Assembly: GCA_029817715.1 (NCBI GenBank)
Contig: JARUPY010000395.1
Location: 682,001 to 746,000 of the forward strand
Direction of reading: 5' to 3'
Source: Melastoma dodecandrum
Lineage: Eukaryota; Streptophyta; Magnoliopsida; Myrtales; Melastomataceae
DNA: 64,000 nt
Under the pieces are notes generated by a model. It worked only from the letters and a program-made list of their open reading frames with translations, did no database searches and had not been told where the DNA came from. Each line of letters opens with the position of its first letter. The first letter of the stretch is position 1. This document shows positions 10,389 to 22,955 of this stretch, piece after piece. The position numbers and the translations under genes are program-made.

Positions 10389-13300
10389 TGTTGTTCTTGG
10401 AATAATTTGTTGCACGGTGGTGTTATCTTGATATTTATGGTTTCTATTTTATTGAATTCTGTTCAAGTTTTCCGAGTCGAATAAGTAAATGGGTATGAGC
10501 TTTGTTGACCTGGTGAATGTCTCAGATAAACAAAATATCGATAGGATTCCGCGTTTTGCTATAATATACCGAGATGTCGTATATTGTAGTACTCTTCGTC
10601 GTTGTACCAAGAATGCTTTACGATAGTCCCTACAGTATAGTCTTCCTTGTAAAATTGAGAAAATCTTTGTCATGACTCAAACCCCATTTTCGAGATACTT
10701 AGTACGGAGAGTTTCGATATCGACATGGTCTGATGAAGTTCAATCTTGTTTAGTTAACATAGAACATTGCAAAAGCTACAATTGTTTAGAGTTAGAGACT
10801 GTCAATGATAATGAGAGAGGGATCACGCACCTTTTCGGTAAAGCATTTACATGTTTCACAATCAATCGCAATTTCGATATATTGTCTGTTTTTCAAATTC
10901 AGATACTCTCAACGAAGGATTTCCAATTATGAATTCAACTAATCGTGTTCAATGTCGTGTTGCATAAAAGTCTAGAAATTTCGTAGTTAATGTCTTTCCA
11001 CTAATGAAAGATATTTGGCTATGGGATCTTATTCTACCCACTAAAATATATGCATTTATCGTCTAGATTATTTTTTTGCATGTAATAAATGCATATAACG
11101 TGCATAAATTGTGTATGAACTGTGAAGAAACTATTTTATTATCACCTTTCAATCATGCCCAAATTAATATGTTTGTTCTGTTGGTTTTGGTCAATTTTGT
11201 TAAACATATATTTTAAAACGTGTTAATAATTAAATATATCCTGATTATTTATTTAGCATGATGAAAAAAAAAATTCAAGAATACACAAAAATTACGAAAT
11301 GAAATGCAATAATGAGAATAAATGATGAAAGGCATCATTTTAAGTCCAATAGACAAAAAAAATCAGTATTAAGTGTTTCTTTTTTTATGCACGGTTGAAT
11401 CGTGAATTTCAATAGCGAATTTAATGGTTCTTAATTACAGTCACTCATTTTTTTTTGTAGAAAAATAATAATACCTTTTTGAGATTATGGCTATGAATGA
11501 TTAAATCATAAGGAATGCAATTGGAATTAATATGGTTTTCTTACCTCCATAAATTTTATTTTATAAATTTGTGGAAATAGATCAAGCAACGCAATTCTCA
11601 TCGTTATGCATTTGTTATTTTAACTTCAGTGAACATAAGGAGGACACCACACCACATTCTTTAATGGCTCAATAAAGTTATTGTTGTTTTTATCACGATG
11701 CCCTCGTTTTCTATGTTTAGTGTGTCATTTAAGAGGACATGCAATCAAATTTCATTGTTTCGCTCGTCATTTCGATTATCCGATTGATATCGACCATTCG
11801 TGGTCTCGCTCATGGATAGAAGCACATTTTGTGATGAGAATTGGTGTCATGTGGCGATACATTATGTCGAATTATTCTACCTGATATTTTCATCCTCGAT
11901 TTCAAGTGGATTAAAACGAATGCAATTAGTTGTGTTGGGAAATAATTCATGAACCAAAATGTGTTGAGAAGAATTTATGCCAACTTTCCATATTTGGAAA
12001 TTAATAAAAACTAATGAAAGGAAATTTCCAAAAAAAGAATTAATACCGTATTTAGTATTTCGGTCCAAATTCGTACTAATATTTCGGTACAGAATAGCAG
12101 CATTTCACACGTGCTTTTATGTTCATAAAATTATTTCCAGCGAATTAATTATGTTATGACTCCCCCACCAACTCCAATCTTCACCTTCCTCTCTTTTAAT
12201 TGATTCTTCTGCTTTTGATATATTGAAGATGCTTTGATTGGAAAATAAGTTTATTTTCAGTGAATTAGTTATGCGTCGACGGGTCCAGTCCGAGGCCACC
12301 AATGCGGTGCTTATGTGTATTGGATAGTGTTCTCCGGCTTAGTTTGTCCCATTGGCGAACCCATGTATGACGAGCCGTCGGAGATCTCGGATTCGCCGAT
12401 ATGATGGACTTGGGTCATATTGACAACTATGGATACTTCAATTGTGTTTGGAGGGTACTGATTACATAAATTCACCGAAAGTTGCTGGCCGTCGAAGCCA
12501 ACATTAGGGACTACCAATTCGCAAGTTACTAGGATGCAGCACCCCTGTTTTCACAAACTTGACATAAACTCACATGACTTCGATAAGAGCAACAACTTTT
12601 TGGGATAATATTATTTGCATTTTCTTGAAGAAGTATGTGTTGGGTTGTATTCGGCTGTTTGTTCGAGCGTGAGCTGAGCCCGCCATGTTCTTCACCCCCA
12701 AACATGTCGTCGCTCTCAACAATGGGCTTACCCAAATGAGTTAAAATTTTGCGTACGGTTACAATCTTGGTCGAGTTTTGGTCATTTTTGCGATGGTTTC
12801 GAGAGTGTAGGAGTTTTGTGCTCACATTTACAATTTAAGCTTCGAGCCTTGCGTGTCAAGTCCAGGTTGCTGCGTATTGGGAGCTGTGTTCGAATTTCCT
12901 GCTATGGTTTACTAGATCGAGTTACATGAAAATTTTACGGTCGATAATATTTCTGTCTTGTGTGTGCACTGAATTCGTCGATTTTCTTTTCTTTCCAGAG
13001 TTTCGTGCGCAAAATCTCCTGGCAATCGCATGCGTATGCGTCACATGTGTCCCTCCTCTTCTTCATTATCCTTTTCCACCTGGCTCTCTTTGCTTCTTCC
13101 TCAAACAGGCAGTTGGTCTTTCACTCCGCTTATTCTATCCCAAATCCCGCAAGAAAATCGCCGCTTTCTCTGCTTCTCGTGCCTTCAACTTTCAAGATAT
13201 GTTTCAAGAATCGGGAATGAGATGTGTGGACCGAGTAAGTCCACATCGGCACACGAGCTGAGTGGCTCATTGGCAGGTTGAATTTTTTTCTAACACTAAT

Positions 13301-13800
13301 GTAGTTAAAGTATGATGGAGACGCTACGTAAAACAGATCTCCTCCAAGTATTGGCAGATATTAAACCGAATGGGCAGTAAATATAAAGGTTCAAGTACAA
13401 ACCCATGTGCTTGATCATAATTCTGATTCTACACATTTCAAAATAAAGGAGGAACCATGCACCACTTGTAAGAGAGACCGAAGAGAACTAAAATTCAAGA
13501 TGACAAATTTATTCAGCAATATACATCGAAGTCGGTGACCAAAATCGACTGTGTTTGAGATCGGATTTATTCGTTTAACCACATGGCAACCCAAAGACAG
13601 GTCAAAATTGCCCACTTATTCGTGATGAAGCCGTGTATCTTTACCAGAAATAGTCGAATTCATACTCCTCGTACCTCAATCGGCAGTCCGTAACCTTCAC
13701 TTGACCCCCTATCCTACCGAGGCAAGAGTTGAAGTGGTACAGCGCAAAGATCAAACACTCATGGCAAGTCCTGGCCATGTGCCCAAAAGGGGATAGTTTG
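10389..13800. other. AT-rich intergenic stretch, no gene seen
   Basis: Runs of A and T and many stops in all frames. Short open frames near 10.7, 11.7, 12.4 and 13.0 kb show no recognisable motif, and their frames are not continued by plausible exons. I see no transposon ends. Confidence 0.55.
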
Positions 13801-15530
13801 TCCATTTACATTGAAAGAAGATGTAGATGTCTTTTTAACTTGTTCGGCAAGCTTGACCCAGTCAAAACCTAAACACCAAATATTTCGATCATAAATCTTA
13901 AAACTATAAATATTAAACCATAAAGGTCAAAAGACATGATTTATTTACTTTTAATATGTTAAAGAGAAAACTTATTAACTTCGTAATATATTAAAGATAA
14001 TAAAGTAATCCTAGAAATAATAATAATAGTACGATTAAAAAAGAATTAATCCTAACGATAAGATGCGACTCTCCATTTTCTATGAAATAGAAAGCATCCA
14101 AATCTCCTATCTCCGTGTCACGAAAGTCAAAAAGAATGAGAAATCATGTGCTTCAGAAGAGCAATAAATATACTTCATGTGGGCTGATATTCGTATCATG
14201 ATAGAGACACCTTGATTGTTTACCCTGTTTTGGTTTCTTTTCCTTTTTGTTTTTCTTTCTCCCGTCTTTTTGTAGGCTCTCTTACAACTTTCAAACTTAG
14301 AGGCATCCAACTCGTGCACGGCTTTCTCCACACCGATTTAGTCGGCATTGCTCTTTCTTCATAAAATTTGTCAAGACACCCAATTAAGGTATATACTAAA
14401 ACGTATTCACTATCTCATTGTAAGAACATTTTTCGCATTTGTAGGCTTTTAGTGATCGAAGCTAATGGTATAACCTTTTGTCGGAGTTATGTGTAGCAAT
14501 TGTTATTTTTATTGTCGTTTCTCTTTTTTACTTTGTACGGAATGTTTGTCCCAAAGCCAACTCCCGTCATTTTTCTAAGCAGAAGCGATGGACCATCCCG
14601 AGCCCTCATCGGGTCTTGCCTGCATCAGGTCGAGTTGAAATCCGCTCGAGTCGAGTCATGTCGGATCGTGGTTAGACACGAGTTAAAAAGTACTTTCGTG
14701 TTTAAATAAGGACGAATATTATGAAAACTACCATCTAAAACATAACATGAAATTGCAACAGTGCTCATTACAGATAAATTTATTGATCCGAGGGAGGGCT
14801 TACTCTTATGCCTCCTCACGAGGAACAAGTAGATGAAGAAACGGATCGAGAAGAAGCTGATGACTTTTTGACAACTCCCCCATGGCTTTCACAAACTAAT
14901 TTCAAAACTTTTACAAAGCAAATTGCGGGCGGGTGGGCATTGAAAAGTAGGGAATCGGGAAATTGCGGCTGACACAGATAATGATTTGTTGTCCGGACGT
15001 CAGCTTAGGTTACGTCAGCTTTTTTGTTTTTAAGCAGAGTTAATTTGGATGCGACGTAAAAACCTGCCGTTCTGTTTGAGAAAAACTTAACAGTTTGATT
15101 TATATTATATAATTTATCATATTTTTTAAGTTTAAAATAATTTTACTGTATAAATAAACTTATTAGTATATATATTTTTTCTTATATAGGAGATTTTGCA
15201 CGCGCTTTTAAACGCGGCTATACCTGGAAAACAAAAATTAGATTAACCAACGAAGATGGCGCCTGACAACTCTGACTTTTACGTGATCTCTCAAACTAAA
15301 ATGTAAGAAAGTAAGTCTTAGCACCAATCGCCGCTTCAGTTCCAACACAGTGGAATCTTCCCTTTAAAAAGAGTCCCAACCAGCTTTCCAAGGAAACCCG
15401 AAGGTCTGTTTCCCCGTCTCTGTTCTGTTGGTTGCGTCGATTCACTGTTTTTTGCCTCCGACCAACTGTCCGTAACAGGTGTGCTCGTCCCGTGGGCACG
15501 GTTATCCCTTCCGTCGTCGTTGGAGCCACA
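13801..15530. other. Upstream region of NAC-like unit A1
   Basis: Spacer sequence of the array, also present in altered form before B1 and C. No open gene. At 15,256 an ATG followed by GCGCCTGACAACTCTGAC is open only briefly. The 130 bases before the unit ATG carry a CTGTTGGTT and GTCGATTCAC pattern also found in the other units; this may be a relic of the missing first NAC exon. Confidence 0.5.
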
Positions 15531-16264
15531 ATGGGACGGACCTACAGCAGATGCCCTGTCACTGTCGATGTCGATAGAAACCCCTTCCAGCACCGGCCGG
15601 AAGACTTGAGAGGTACGATCCGAACTATGCCAAAATTTTTACAGTGAAGCCTCCCCTGGAACTTCGACTCACCAGGTGACACCAAAGTGTTTGTTTGCTA
15701 ATCCCCCTGGCTTTTACCATGTTAACAGGGGATACGTGGTACTTCGTTTGCTCGGATGGTACAAGAGATTCGGAAGCGGGGTCCTGGAAACAGAAAGGGG
15801 AACCTCATCAGGTCACATTAATGGGATCGCCCGTGTTTTGCAGGGAAACCATCAGGGTATTCTGTGAAGGGGACGGCCAAGAGACAGATTGGATAATGAT
15901 ACAGTATACGGTAACTTTAACCAATGTACGTAATGGAACTCAAGCTAAAAACATGGGAACATTCCGATCTCTCAAAGATCTAACTGGGCTCTTTTGGGTG
16001 CAGGAGACTGTGTCAATATGCAGAATCAGGAAAGCTCCTTATAATCACGTGGTTCGTCCAAATCTTGATGCCTTTTGCCATCCATTCAGAGTCCTTTCTT
16101 ATGAACAGACGGACGATCCATTCCCCTCCGATGACTTCCAAAACCGCACGAACAACTGTCCCTTCCTGACTGCCGTGAACCAGGAGGCCTCCCGCATCAT
16201 GTCAGAAGGTGACTTCCTTGAGCTAGATGATCTCGAAGGACCTTCATTTCCTGCTGGGGATTAG
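15531..16264 (+). CDS. NAC-like protein lacking subdomain A, unit A1
   Basis: Exons 15531-15612, 15729-15925 and 16004-16264. The second half of the last exon can be read straight through or with a 57-base intron at 16052-16108. The start ATG is conserved in all five units. Residues 1-27 (ending RNPFQHRPEDLR) match the subdomain B-C border; the next exon has DTWYFVCSDGTRDSEAGSWK, GEPHQV and then QETDWIMIQY, matching C and D (WYFF, GYWKATG, TDWIMHEY in typical members). ETVSICRI matches E (VLCRI). The GFRFHPTDEEL motif of subdomain A, part of the dimer contact, is absent. The intron at 15926-16003 is 78 bases with no stop in frame. Intron 3 is 57 bases against 77-80 in B1 and C, probably too short to splice, so 19 residues may be added. 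A TAG replaces the GAG of unit C near the end. NAC proteins are transcription factors; whether this one binds DNA is unknown. Confidence 0.6.
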
Positions 16265-16506
16265 GGAACCGGGGAAATAGATGCGCTGTCCAGCAGGGGC
16301 TTTCGCCGAAACGATATCTCATTCCTAATTTCCAAATTCTGTGTTATATTCTCTTTGTTATATATAATGGACCGCGAGAAGTAATATGTCAACAAGATGT
16401 CTTCTCCTTCAAGCAACAAAGCTGCCAATTTTTCTTCTCGTGTTGGTTATGTCAGCAGAATATTTGCGCTTGATTAAACTGTCTGAAATGGGCCATCGTC
16501 TCAGCA

Positions 16507-16600
16507 ATGGGAACAACTGTTCAGCAGCTGCCCTGTGACCGTCGATGCGAATAAAGACCCATCCCAGAATCTGTCTGATGTTGGGGAGAGTGGAAGGAGG
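16507..16600 (+). pseudogene. Relic of a NAC-like first exon after A1
   Basis: An ATGGGA start, then CCCTGTGACCGTCGATGCGA, AAGACCC and CCAGAATCTGTCTG, align with the first exon of the array genes (CCTGTCACTGTCGATGTCGA, AAACCCC, CCAGCACCGGCCGG). The frame is lost and no second exon follows. Equivalent relics sit after A2, B1 and B2. Confidence 0.6.
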
Positions 16601-19600
16601 AAGAGATGTCGTCGGAGGGGGGAAACAAAGGGGAGCTCAATGCAAGGGAATCTGTCTGATATTGGGGACTATGATGATCTCAGCCATGGCCGCGGCTGAG
16701 CCTGAGGATGGTTGCCTTCGGATGCAAGGAAGATGCAGGGGATGATGTTGTGTTATGGATGGATGGATCGCAAAATATACAAATCAAAGAGTACTTAATC
16801 AGATCAAGGAAACTCTCTGTCAACGATCATTCAAACCTAACTAGTGCTTTCATTTCGTTTGTGCCGATGAGTCAATCCGATCACCCCGCCCCTCGACCAA
16901 CCAGAGTGAAGACCGAGTGTAGTCGGCCATCTCTAACGAGCCCGATTGCCCTTATCCAGTTTTCCACCAGAATCACCCATTGGGGCCATGCTGATGTCAG
17001 TGAACTGTCGGTACTCGGGATTACTTTGTGTTAAACTAAGCCATTTATGACCAATTCATTGTAGAGCTTAAAAAATATAATATATTTTTTTGTCTTATTA
17101 ATTATGATTAAGCTTAAATATATTCAGTAAAGGCTGCCTATGAGAATTTTTGCTTCAACCTAAAATAATGGCCGAAATGAAGGATGTTGGCTTATTTTTG
17201 TCGACCGACCCATAAAAAAATTTTCCTGTAATCCTTTTCTATTTATTTCAATACTACATATCGATGTTATTTGTTAATACATTTTTATTTTACCAAAAAT
17301 ATTTTATATATTTGAATAAATGCAACTAAGTTAGTGATAATATAATTTGTCCTTATTCAAATGAGTTATTCTTTTTTTTGTACAAAAAAATTAGTTAAAA
17401 AAACAAATATATTTTAAAAAATACTCCAAAGCATTTATAACATTTATTATGTGTAACTATTTATTTTTTTAATCTTTTATTTCCGTGGGCCTTTCGGTTG
17501 GACTTTGGGCGTTAATTTCTACTCATTTATTTATGATATGTTTGTTTAAGATTCTTTTTTATATATAAGCTTATAAATAATAGAAAAGCGATTATCTTTT
17601 TTATATTCTAAAATTCATCAAATCCCCACTATATCCCAAATTCCCCTGCTTTCACCAGTTCGAGCAGATCTGGTTGGGGTTTATGGCTGACCGACATTGT
17701 ATTGAAAACATAGCAGCCTAACACCTTGTAATCTTTGTCGCAAATGGGAATTACTAAGTTATATTTTGTTGGGGTTACGCGTGAGAGGATTGGATAGGAA
17801 GGGAGAATGGGCTAGCAGAACGTAGATTATGCGCTGTCGACGACATTCTTTAGGATAGAGAAAAAACCTTACACAGAGCTGCTGCTCCTACGATGGATGA
17901 ATATTTGGTGGATTTCAACTGTTTAGGCCGTAAACTATTTTATTTTCCGTTCCTTTCAAATGATTACACGCTCCACTATAAAGGGACGAGAAGAAATTCA
18001 AATGACAATAGAAATCGTTACCTTAAATGACAGATTTAATGATATTTAAATGACCCACTTAAATGCGATAATTCCGTTACTACCTTTGGTAACAATATTC
18101 GCAAGACACGGACGATGCAAACAAAGTGAGACTCGCAATTCAATACAACCATGAAGGGCTTCATTTAGGGTATGTTGATGTTGATATTAGCCTTCATCTC
18201 CTGCCTTAGCGCGTGTATATATATAAAAACTCTTCGCTAAGATTTTTGTAAAACTAACAAAGGGATGAGCCGATGAGAATGCTTGTCATGCCAGTGGATA
18301 CCGTGCTATATACATGGTGCTGTGGACGCAGATACAAACAATTCTCGGGCCTCTCCTTCGCCGAAATTCTCCAACGGGTTAGGTTTATCTCATCTTGTTG
18401 TGCCCGTGAGTTGTGAACTTTTCTCTATTCTCACAAAAGAGTTCTTTAAGAACTCATTGGGTTTTAAAAAAATACAACCAATTATTAGTGTTTTTTTGTT
18501 ACTTTAGATAATTAATTGTCACCAATTCTACGGCAGATTTTTTTTTAATCTTCGTAACCCAATTTTTTTTCTTGATGTTAAAACTATAATATAAATATAT
18601 TATAATAACAAAAATTACATTAAGAGAAATTATTGCGACCGTTTCCAAAAACAATTTCAAAGATAGCTTTTATTAGATTACTATTTCCGCTATATATTCA
18701 TTAACATCCAAACTTCTGCCTAATATATTTTTAGATGCATGATCTCGTAATCTATTGCAAGTAGCTTGTTAAAATTGTTGGAATTTTGTCTTTTGGAAAA
18801 TCATTCAATGCAACTATTTTCTTATTTAAGATTTTATTTTTTATAAATTTATAAATAAACTGTTTTAAAATTCTAAAGCCAAGCGCTTTTAGAGAAATTA
18901 ATCATATTTTTAAAATATTCCTTGCCAAACAAATTATTTCATTAATCAATTTTACCTTAATAATTTTCAATAATAACTATTTCATGAGCAAAAGCACCAA
19001 ACAGAGTCTCCCCTAAATCACTTTTATACCTTATTTTCGGCCCAGCCCAATTGTAAACACCTTGAATATTCGATGCCCAATTAGGCCTCCTGCCAGAAAT
19101 GTTTTTAAACTTGGGCCGCCACGATCTCATCCCATCCACCCCTCATTCTCTGTTTCGAATAACTACTATATGAACACAAATATAATTCACCTATAAATCA
19201 CGTACTTGCTTCATTTCTAGGACCACCTCCGTCATGGTGTGTCGATTTTTGTCATTTACAGATCCATTTTCCGGTCACTTCGGTTTGTGCTCGTGTATGT
19301 GTATGATCATCGTGCATCTTGCGTGTGTGACATTCAGCCTTGTGGTTTGGTTTGAAGCCGATGCCGAGAGCCTTGTGCTATGGATTGTGTGATTAGATGA
19401 TGGATTAAAAAGAGAAATTTGTCTCGCCTAGTCTCGTCCATCGTCCTCCTCCACCTTCCCTATCACCGCTGCTCATTCAACCACCGGCGCTAGTCAAAGC
19501 GCAGCTATGTTTAATTGCTAACGCCAAGAAGCACAAGCAATCTTCATCCCGCTCTTCGCCATGTCAGGAATCTCAATGACACCTCCTCCCCTTAACCAGG

Positions 19601-22213
19601 AAAGAGACATCCTCATAGCATTCGGGAATGAGAACATTTGCATCAGCTTTTTTAAACAAAAGCTGTTTGTAAAAGCTAGAACTTGCCGTGTTTGTATGTC
19701 ATAACCCTGTTTCTAGAAAATAATAAAATCACCAAAAATCATCAAAAATCAGAAAAAAATAAAAAAACCACGCAGAAAAATTCCATCCAAAATCAGAAAA
19801 AATAAAAATAAACACAAAATTAGGAAAAATTCATAAAAAACCCACAAAATCAGGGAAAAACGTAGAAAGATCTAATAAAAAATAATAATAAAGTAATTTA
19901 CTCCTCTAAAAGACAGACTTGAGATAGACACTTCAAGAGGAATCATTGCACCGGGTAACATCTCAGCCAGTTGAGCTTTCCTTCGACACGGCAGTAGCTT
20001 CGAATTATTCCTTGGCAGCCTCAAATCATTTCTCCATCCAGCTTTCCAGCTGTTTCCATCATGTCGAGATTCAAAATAAAAATCCCAGAACAGACCTCTC
20101 TCTATATCGGCATGCCCAAATCCAGGATAAATCCTGCGACTCTCCATTCTTGCCACATTGCTTCAGTCGAATCCATAACATGGATGCTCCCCATAGTGCC
20201 CGACAGCAATCTGCTCAGGACCATCCCTTTCGATGGTACATTAGACCCCGCGTTTCAACTCCCGCGTACTAGCTAAACTCTGCAAACGCAGCGGCATACC
20301 CCTAGCTTGGCTCTCTTGCAGACAGAGCACAGTGACGGTGACCTCTGTCTCCTCTTACTGGTGGCCGACCCTCTCCGACACCCTGTTCTTTGGCCTCCGA
20401 GTCTGCCGACCTTAGACTCGAAGCCAGCTAGCTCTGAGGACGCCTCCTCGCCATTGGCCCCATCTGACTTGACATCACATCCGCACCAATCCCAGACCAA
20501 CGGTGAGTCCAGCTACCACAATAACAACCTACCCAGTCTTACGACAAGGTGTATCGAATTCGGTCCTTTCAGCCCTTTAGTGACCACTAGCGTCAGGCAG
20601 TATCGAATTTGGTCTTTTCCAGCTCTTCAGGGACCATTTGCGTCAGGTGATGTCATTCCATCTATAAATTCGTAATATTTCTATGTTTTCGGCCACCCTT
20701 ATTCTTCCCCTCATCACATGAACAATGGCCGACAAAACGTCAATAGAAAGCTTCCGGCCACCTCGATCCCCACCAAGCTCACCCGTTCATGAGAGTCCCC
20801 TATCATCACTGTTGCAGCTGACCCTTGACTCCATAAGCCGGCCTTCATTCTAGCCGATGAAGCACGAATCAGCCAAATTAGGATCTGCCGTGTCCCGGTT
20901 ACAGTTCCCAGCGAAACCTGCTCCACGCTCAGCCCCTTCATCAAGCATCCCCGACCACGACCAGAGAGTCTCCCAGTTGTGGCTCCTCCTGCCCTGACCT
21001 CCTAGTGACTCGGTTGCACCTTGCCCTGAGTCGGTCGTGTTTTATCTCACTTCATAAGCCGACATTGTACCCAGCAACCAGATCCACTACCACTCATCGA
21101 CCAGCCGCGTTGTCACCTCCCTCTAATTCCCTCCAGAGGTGGTCACCCTGACGAGAATCTCCCAGGGACAAAGATTCACACAGATGCAAGATTTCTTCTC
21201 AAAGCACATGTTGGAGAATGGCGAAGGTGATAGTTTTCTTGTCCCTTCTCTTGTTTATTTAAAATGATCGGCCCCATTCTGTTTTGTTCCATTATTATTT
21301 TCATTTTTCTTCCATGCCTCCCGGTGAATGAAGTCATCGATATAAAAAATTAAGGGTGCTTTATATTAATCGTGTTGAGCTAAATCTGTGATTTTTCTAG
21401 TGATTCGATTCATTGATTTATCCTAATCAACTATTTATCATTCGGACGATTTCTATAACATTTCTAAATTTTTATTTCTTCGCACTCTACTTTGTAAAAA
21501 TGCCACGAAAATGCAAAGGTTCATCGTTTGAAGTGCTTTGTTCCTCATTTTATCGTTTTCTTGTAACAGTTTATTTCGATTGATTTGTACCTGTGCATAT
21601 ATTTTGGGAGCGTGCCTTGCGAATAACCAAGGCACCCACCCCATTCAACGCGTTATATATATTCGAGGGTTTATTTCGGATTCACGAAAATCAAGACCCT
21701 CTAAAGACGGCTTCATACACACCAACGTAACATTTCATTTTAATGGAAGACGAAAAATAGTACTAACATCACTTTCCCTAAACCCAGTTCGAATTCAATT
21801 TGGCTTAGACAGTTGAGGGTGATCATATAGACATTGTTAGGCTCACGATAATTTTTTTTAATGTCAAACAATCTCTTTTTTCTAAAAACCGAGCTCAAAT
21901 AAATTCCGAAGCCCCCGCGACATTGTAAAAGCTACTATTTGTATCATGGGAAGAGGTCAGACAAACCAAAGTGGCGGGTAGCGCCGAGGGGAGGTCCGCA
22001 GATACCAAAGTGGTGGGTGGTGATAGGTTTTAAGCAGCTGCGCTTCCCCCATAAGTTAGTTTTTAAGACCTGAAACACCATCCACAAACCATCTTCACGT
22101 CAAGAAATTCCCTGTCCTGTTGGTTCTGTCGACTCACCTGTGCCTCTTTTCTGATTAACGCTCAGTAACAGGGTCCTCACTCGTGGGCAGATATCTCTTC
22201 CATCATTACAGCG
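16601..22213. other. Spacer between A1 and A2
   Basis: AT-rich up to 19.9 kb, then a more GC-rich part at 19.9-21.2 kb with overlapping open frames on both strands (for instance 19,946-20,272 and 20,307-20,675). These frames are not kept alike in the B copy, where changes shift their lengths. I recognise no protein family in them. The stretch also holds the GGCCCA-rich block at 19,036-19,140. Confidence 0.5.
19036..19140. promoter_or_regulatory. GGCCCA-rich conserved block, copy 1 of 5
   Basis: Contains CGGCCCAGCCCAATTGTAAA, GCCCAATTAGGCCTC and CTTGGGCC. The same arrangement recurs near 29,955, 34,585, 45,487 and 48,317, once per array unit. GGCCCA and its reverse TGGGCC are the core of plant site II promoter elements. 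No gene is obvious next to it, so it is either a promoter relic or a conserved part of the repeat unit. Confidence 0.4.
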
Positions 22214-22955
22214 ATGGGACGAATGTTCTGCGGATGCCCTGTCCCTGTTGATGCCGGTAAAACCCCTTCCATACCCGACCGGAAGACTTGAGAGGTATGA
22301 TCTGTGCTGAACCAAATACTTTTTACTGTACAGGGCCCCAGCGGGTGACACCTAATGCCTGCTTGCTAATCCACTTGGCTGCTTTCTTCTTCATAAATCA
22401 GAGGATACATGGTACCTCGTCCACTCAAGGGATAACAGAGATTCGGAAGCAGGTACTGGAAGCCGAAAGGGGAACCACACCAGGTCACATTAATGGGATC
22501 GCCCGTGTTTTGCTTGGAAGCCATCGGGGTATTCTGCGAAGGGGACGACCAGGAGACAGATTGGATAATGATACAGTATATGATGACCGTATTCAATGTA
22601 AGTAATGGAACTCAAGCTAAAAACATGGGAACATTCTGACTCTCAAAGATCTAACTGGGCTCTCTTGTGTGAAGGAGATTGTCTCAATATGCAGAATCGG
22701 AAAAGCTGCTAGTAATCACGTCGTTTGTCCAAATCTTGATGCCTTTTTCCATTTAACTAAGGTCCTTTCGTAAGATGTTAGTTTCTTTTTTGGGATCAGT
22801 TTGGCGATCCATTCCCTTCTGGTGACTTTCAAAACCGCATGAATAACTGCCCCTTCCTGACTGCCCTGAACCAGGAGGCCTCCCGCAACATCTTTGAAGG
22901 CGACTTCCTTGAGTTAGACCATCTCGAAGGACCTTTGATAACTCTACGAAAGTAG
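22214..22955 (+). pseudogene. NAC-like unit A2, two frameshifts and solo-LTR insertion
   Basis: Exon equivalents lie at 22214-22294, 22402-22597, 22675-22722 and 22800-22955. Compared with its twin B2, exon 1 lacks one A in the GTAAAAACCCC run and exon 2 lacks one G (GCAGGTACTGG against GCAGGGTACTGG). Either change destroys the frame. The last exon still spells CPFLTALNQEASRNIFEGDF and is cut after GGACCTT by the solo LTR at 22,936, whose first bases supply a stop. The splice sites are as in B2. Confidence 0.8.

Noticed and set aside
9540..10431. Several open frames overlapping the MADS-box gene
   Set aside because: Shadows of GC-rich codons; only the + frame from 9606 has a protein family match.
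15695..16264. Array genes as secreted Kunitz-type inhibitors
   Set aside because: No signal peptide or inhibitor motif. The WYxVxS, WKxKGEPH, TDWxMxQY and CRI motifs in order fit the NAC domain.
19872..20675. Overlapping open frames in the A1-A2 spacer
   Set aside because: Present on both strands, not kept to the same extent in block B, and no motif known to me.
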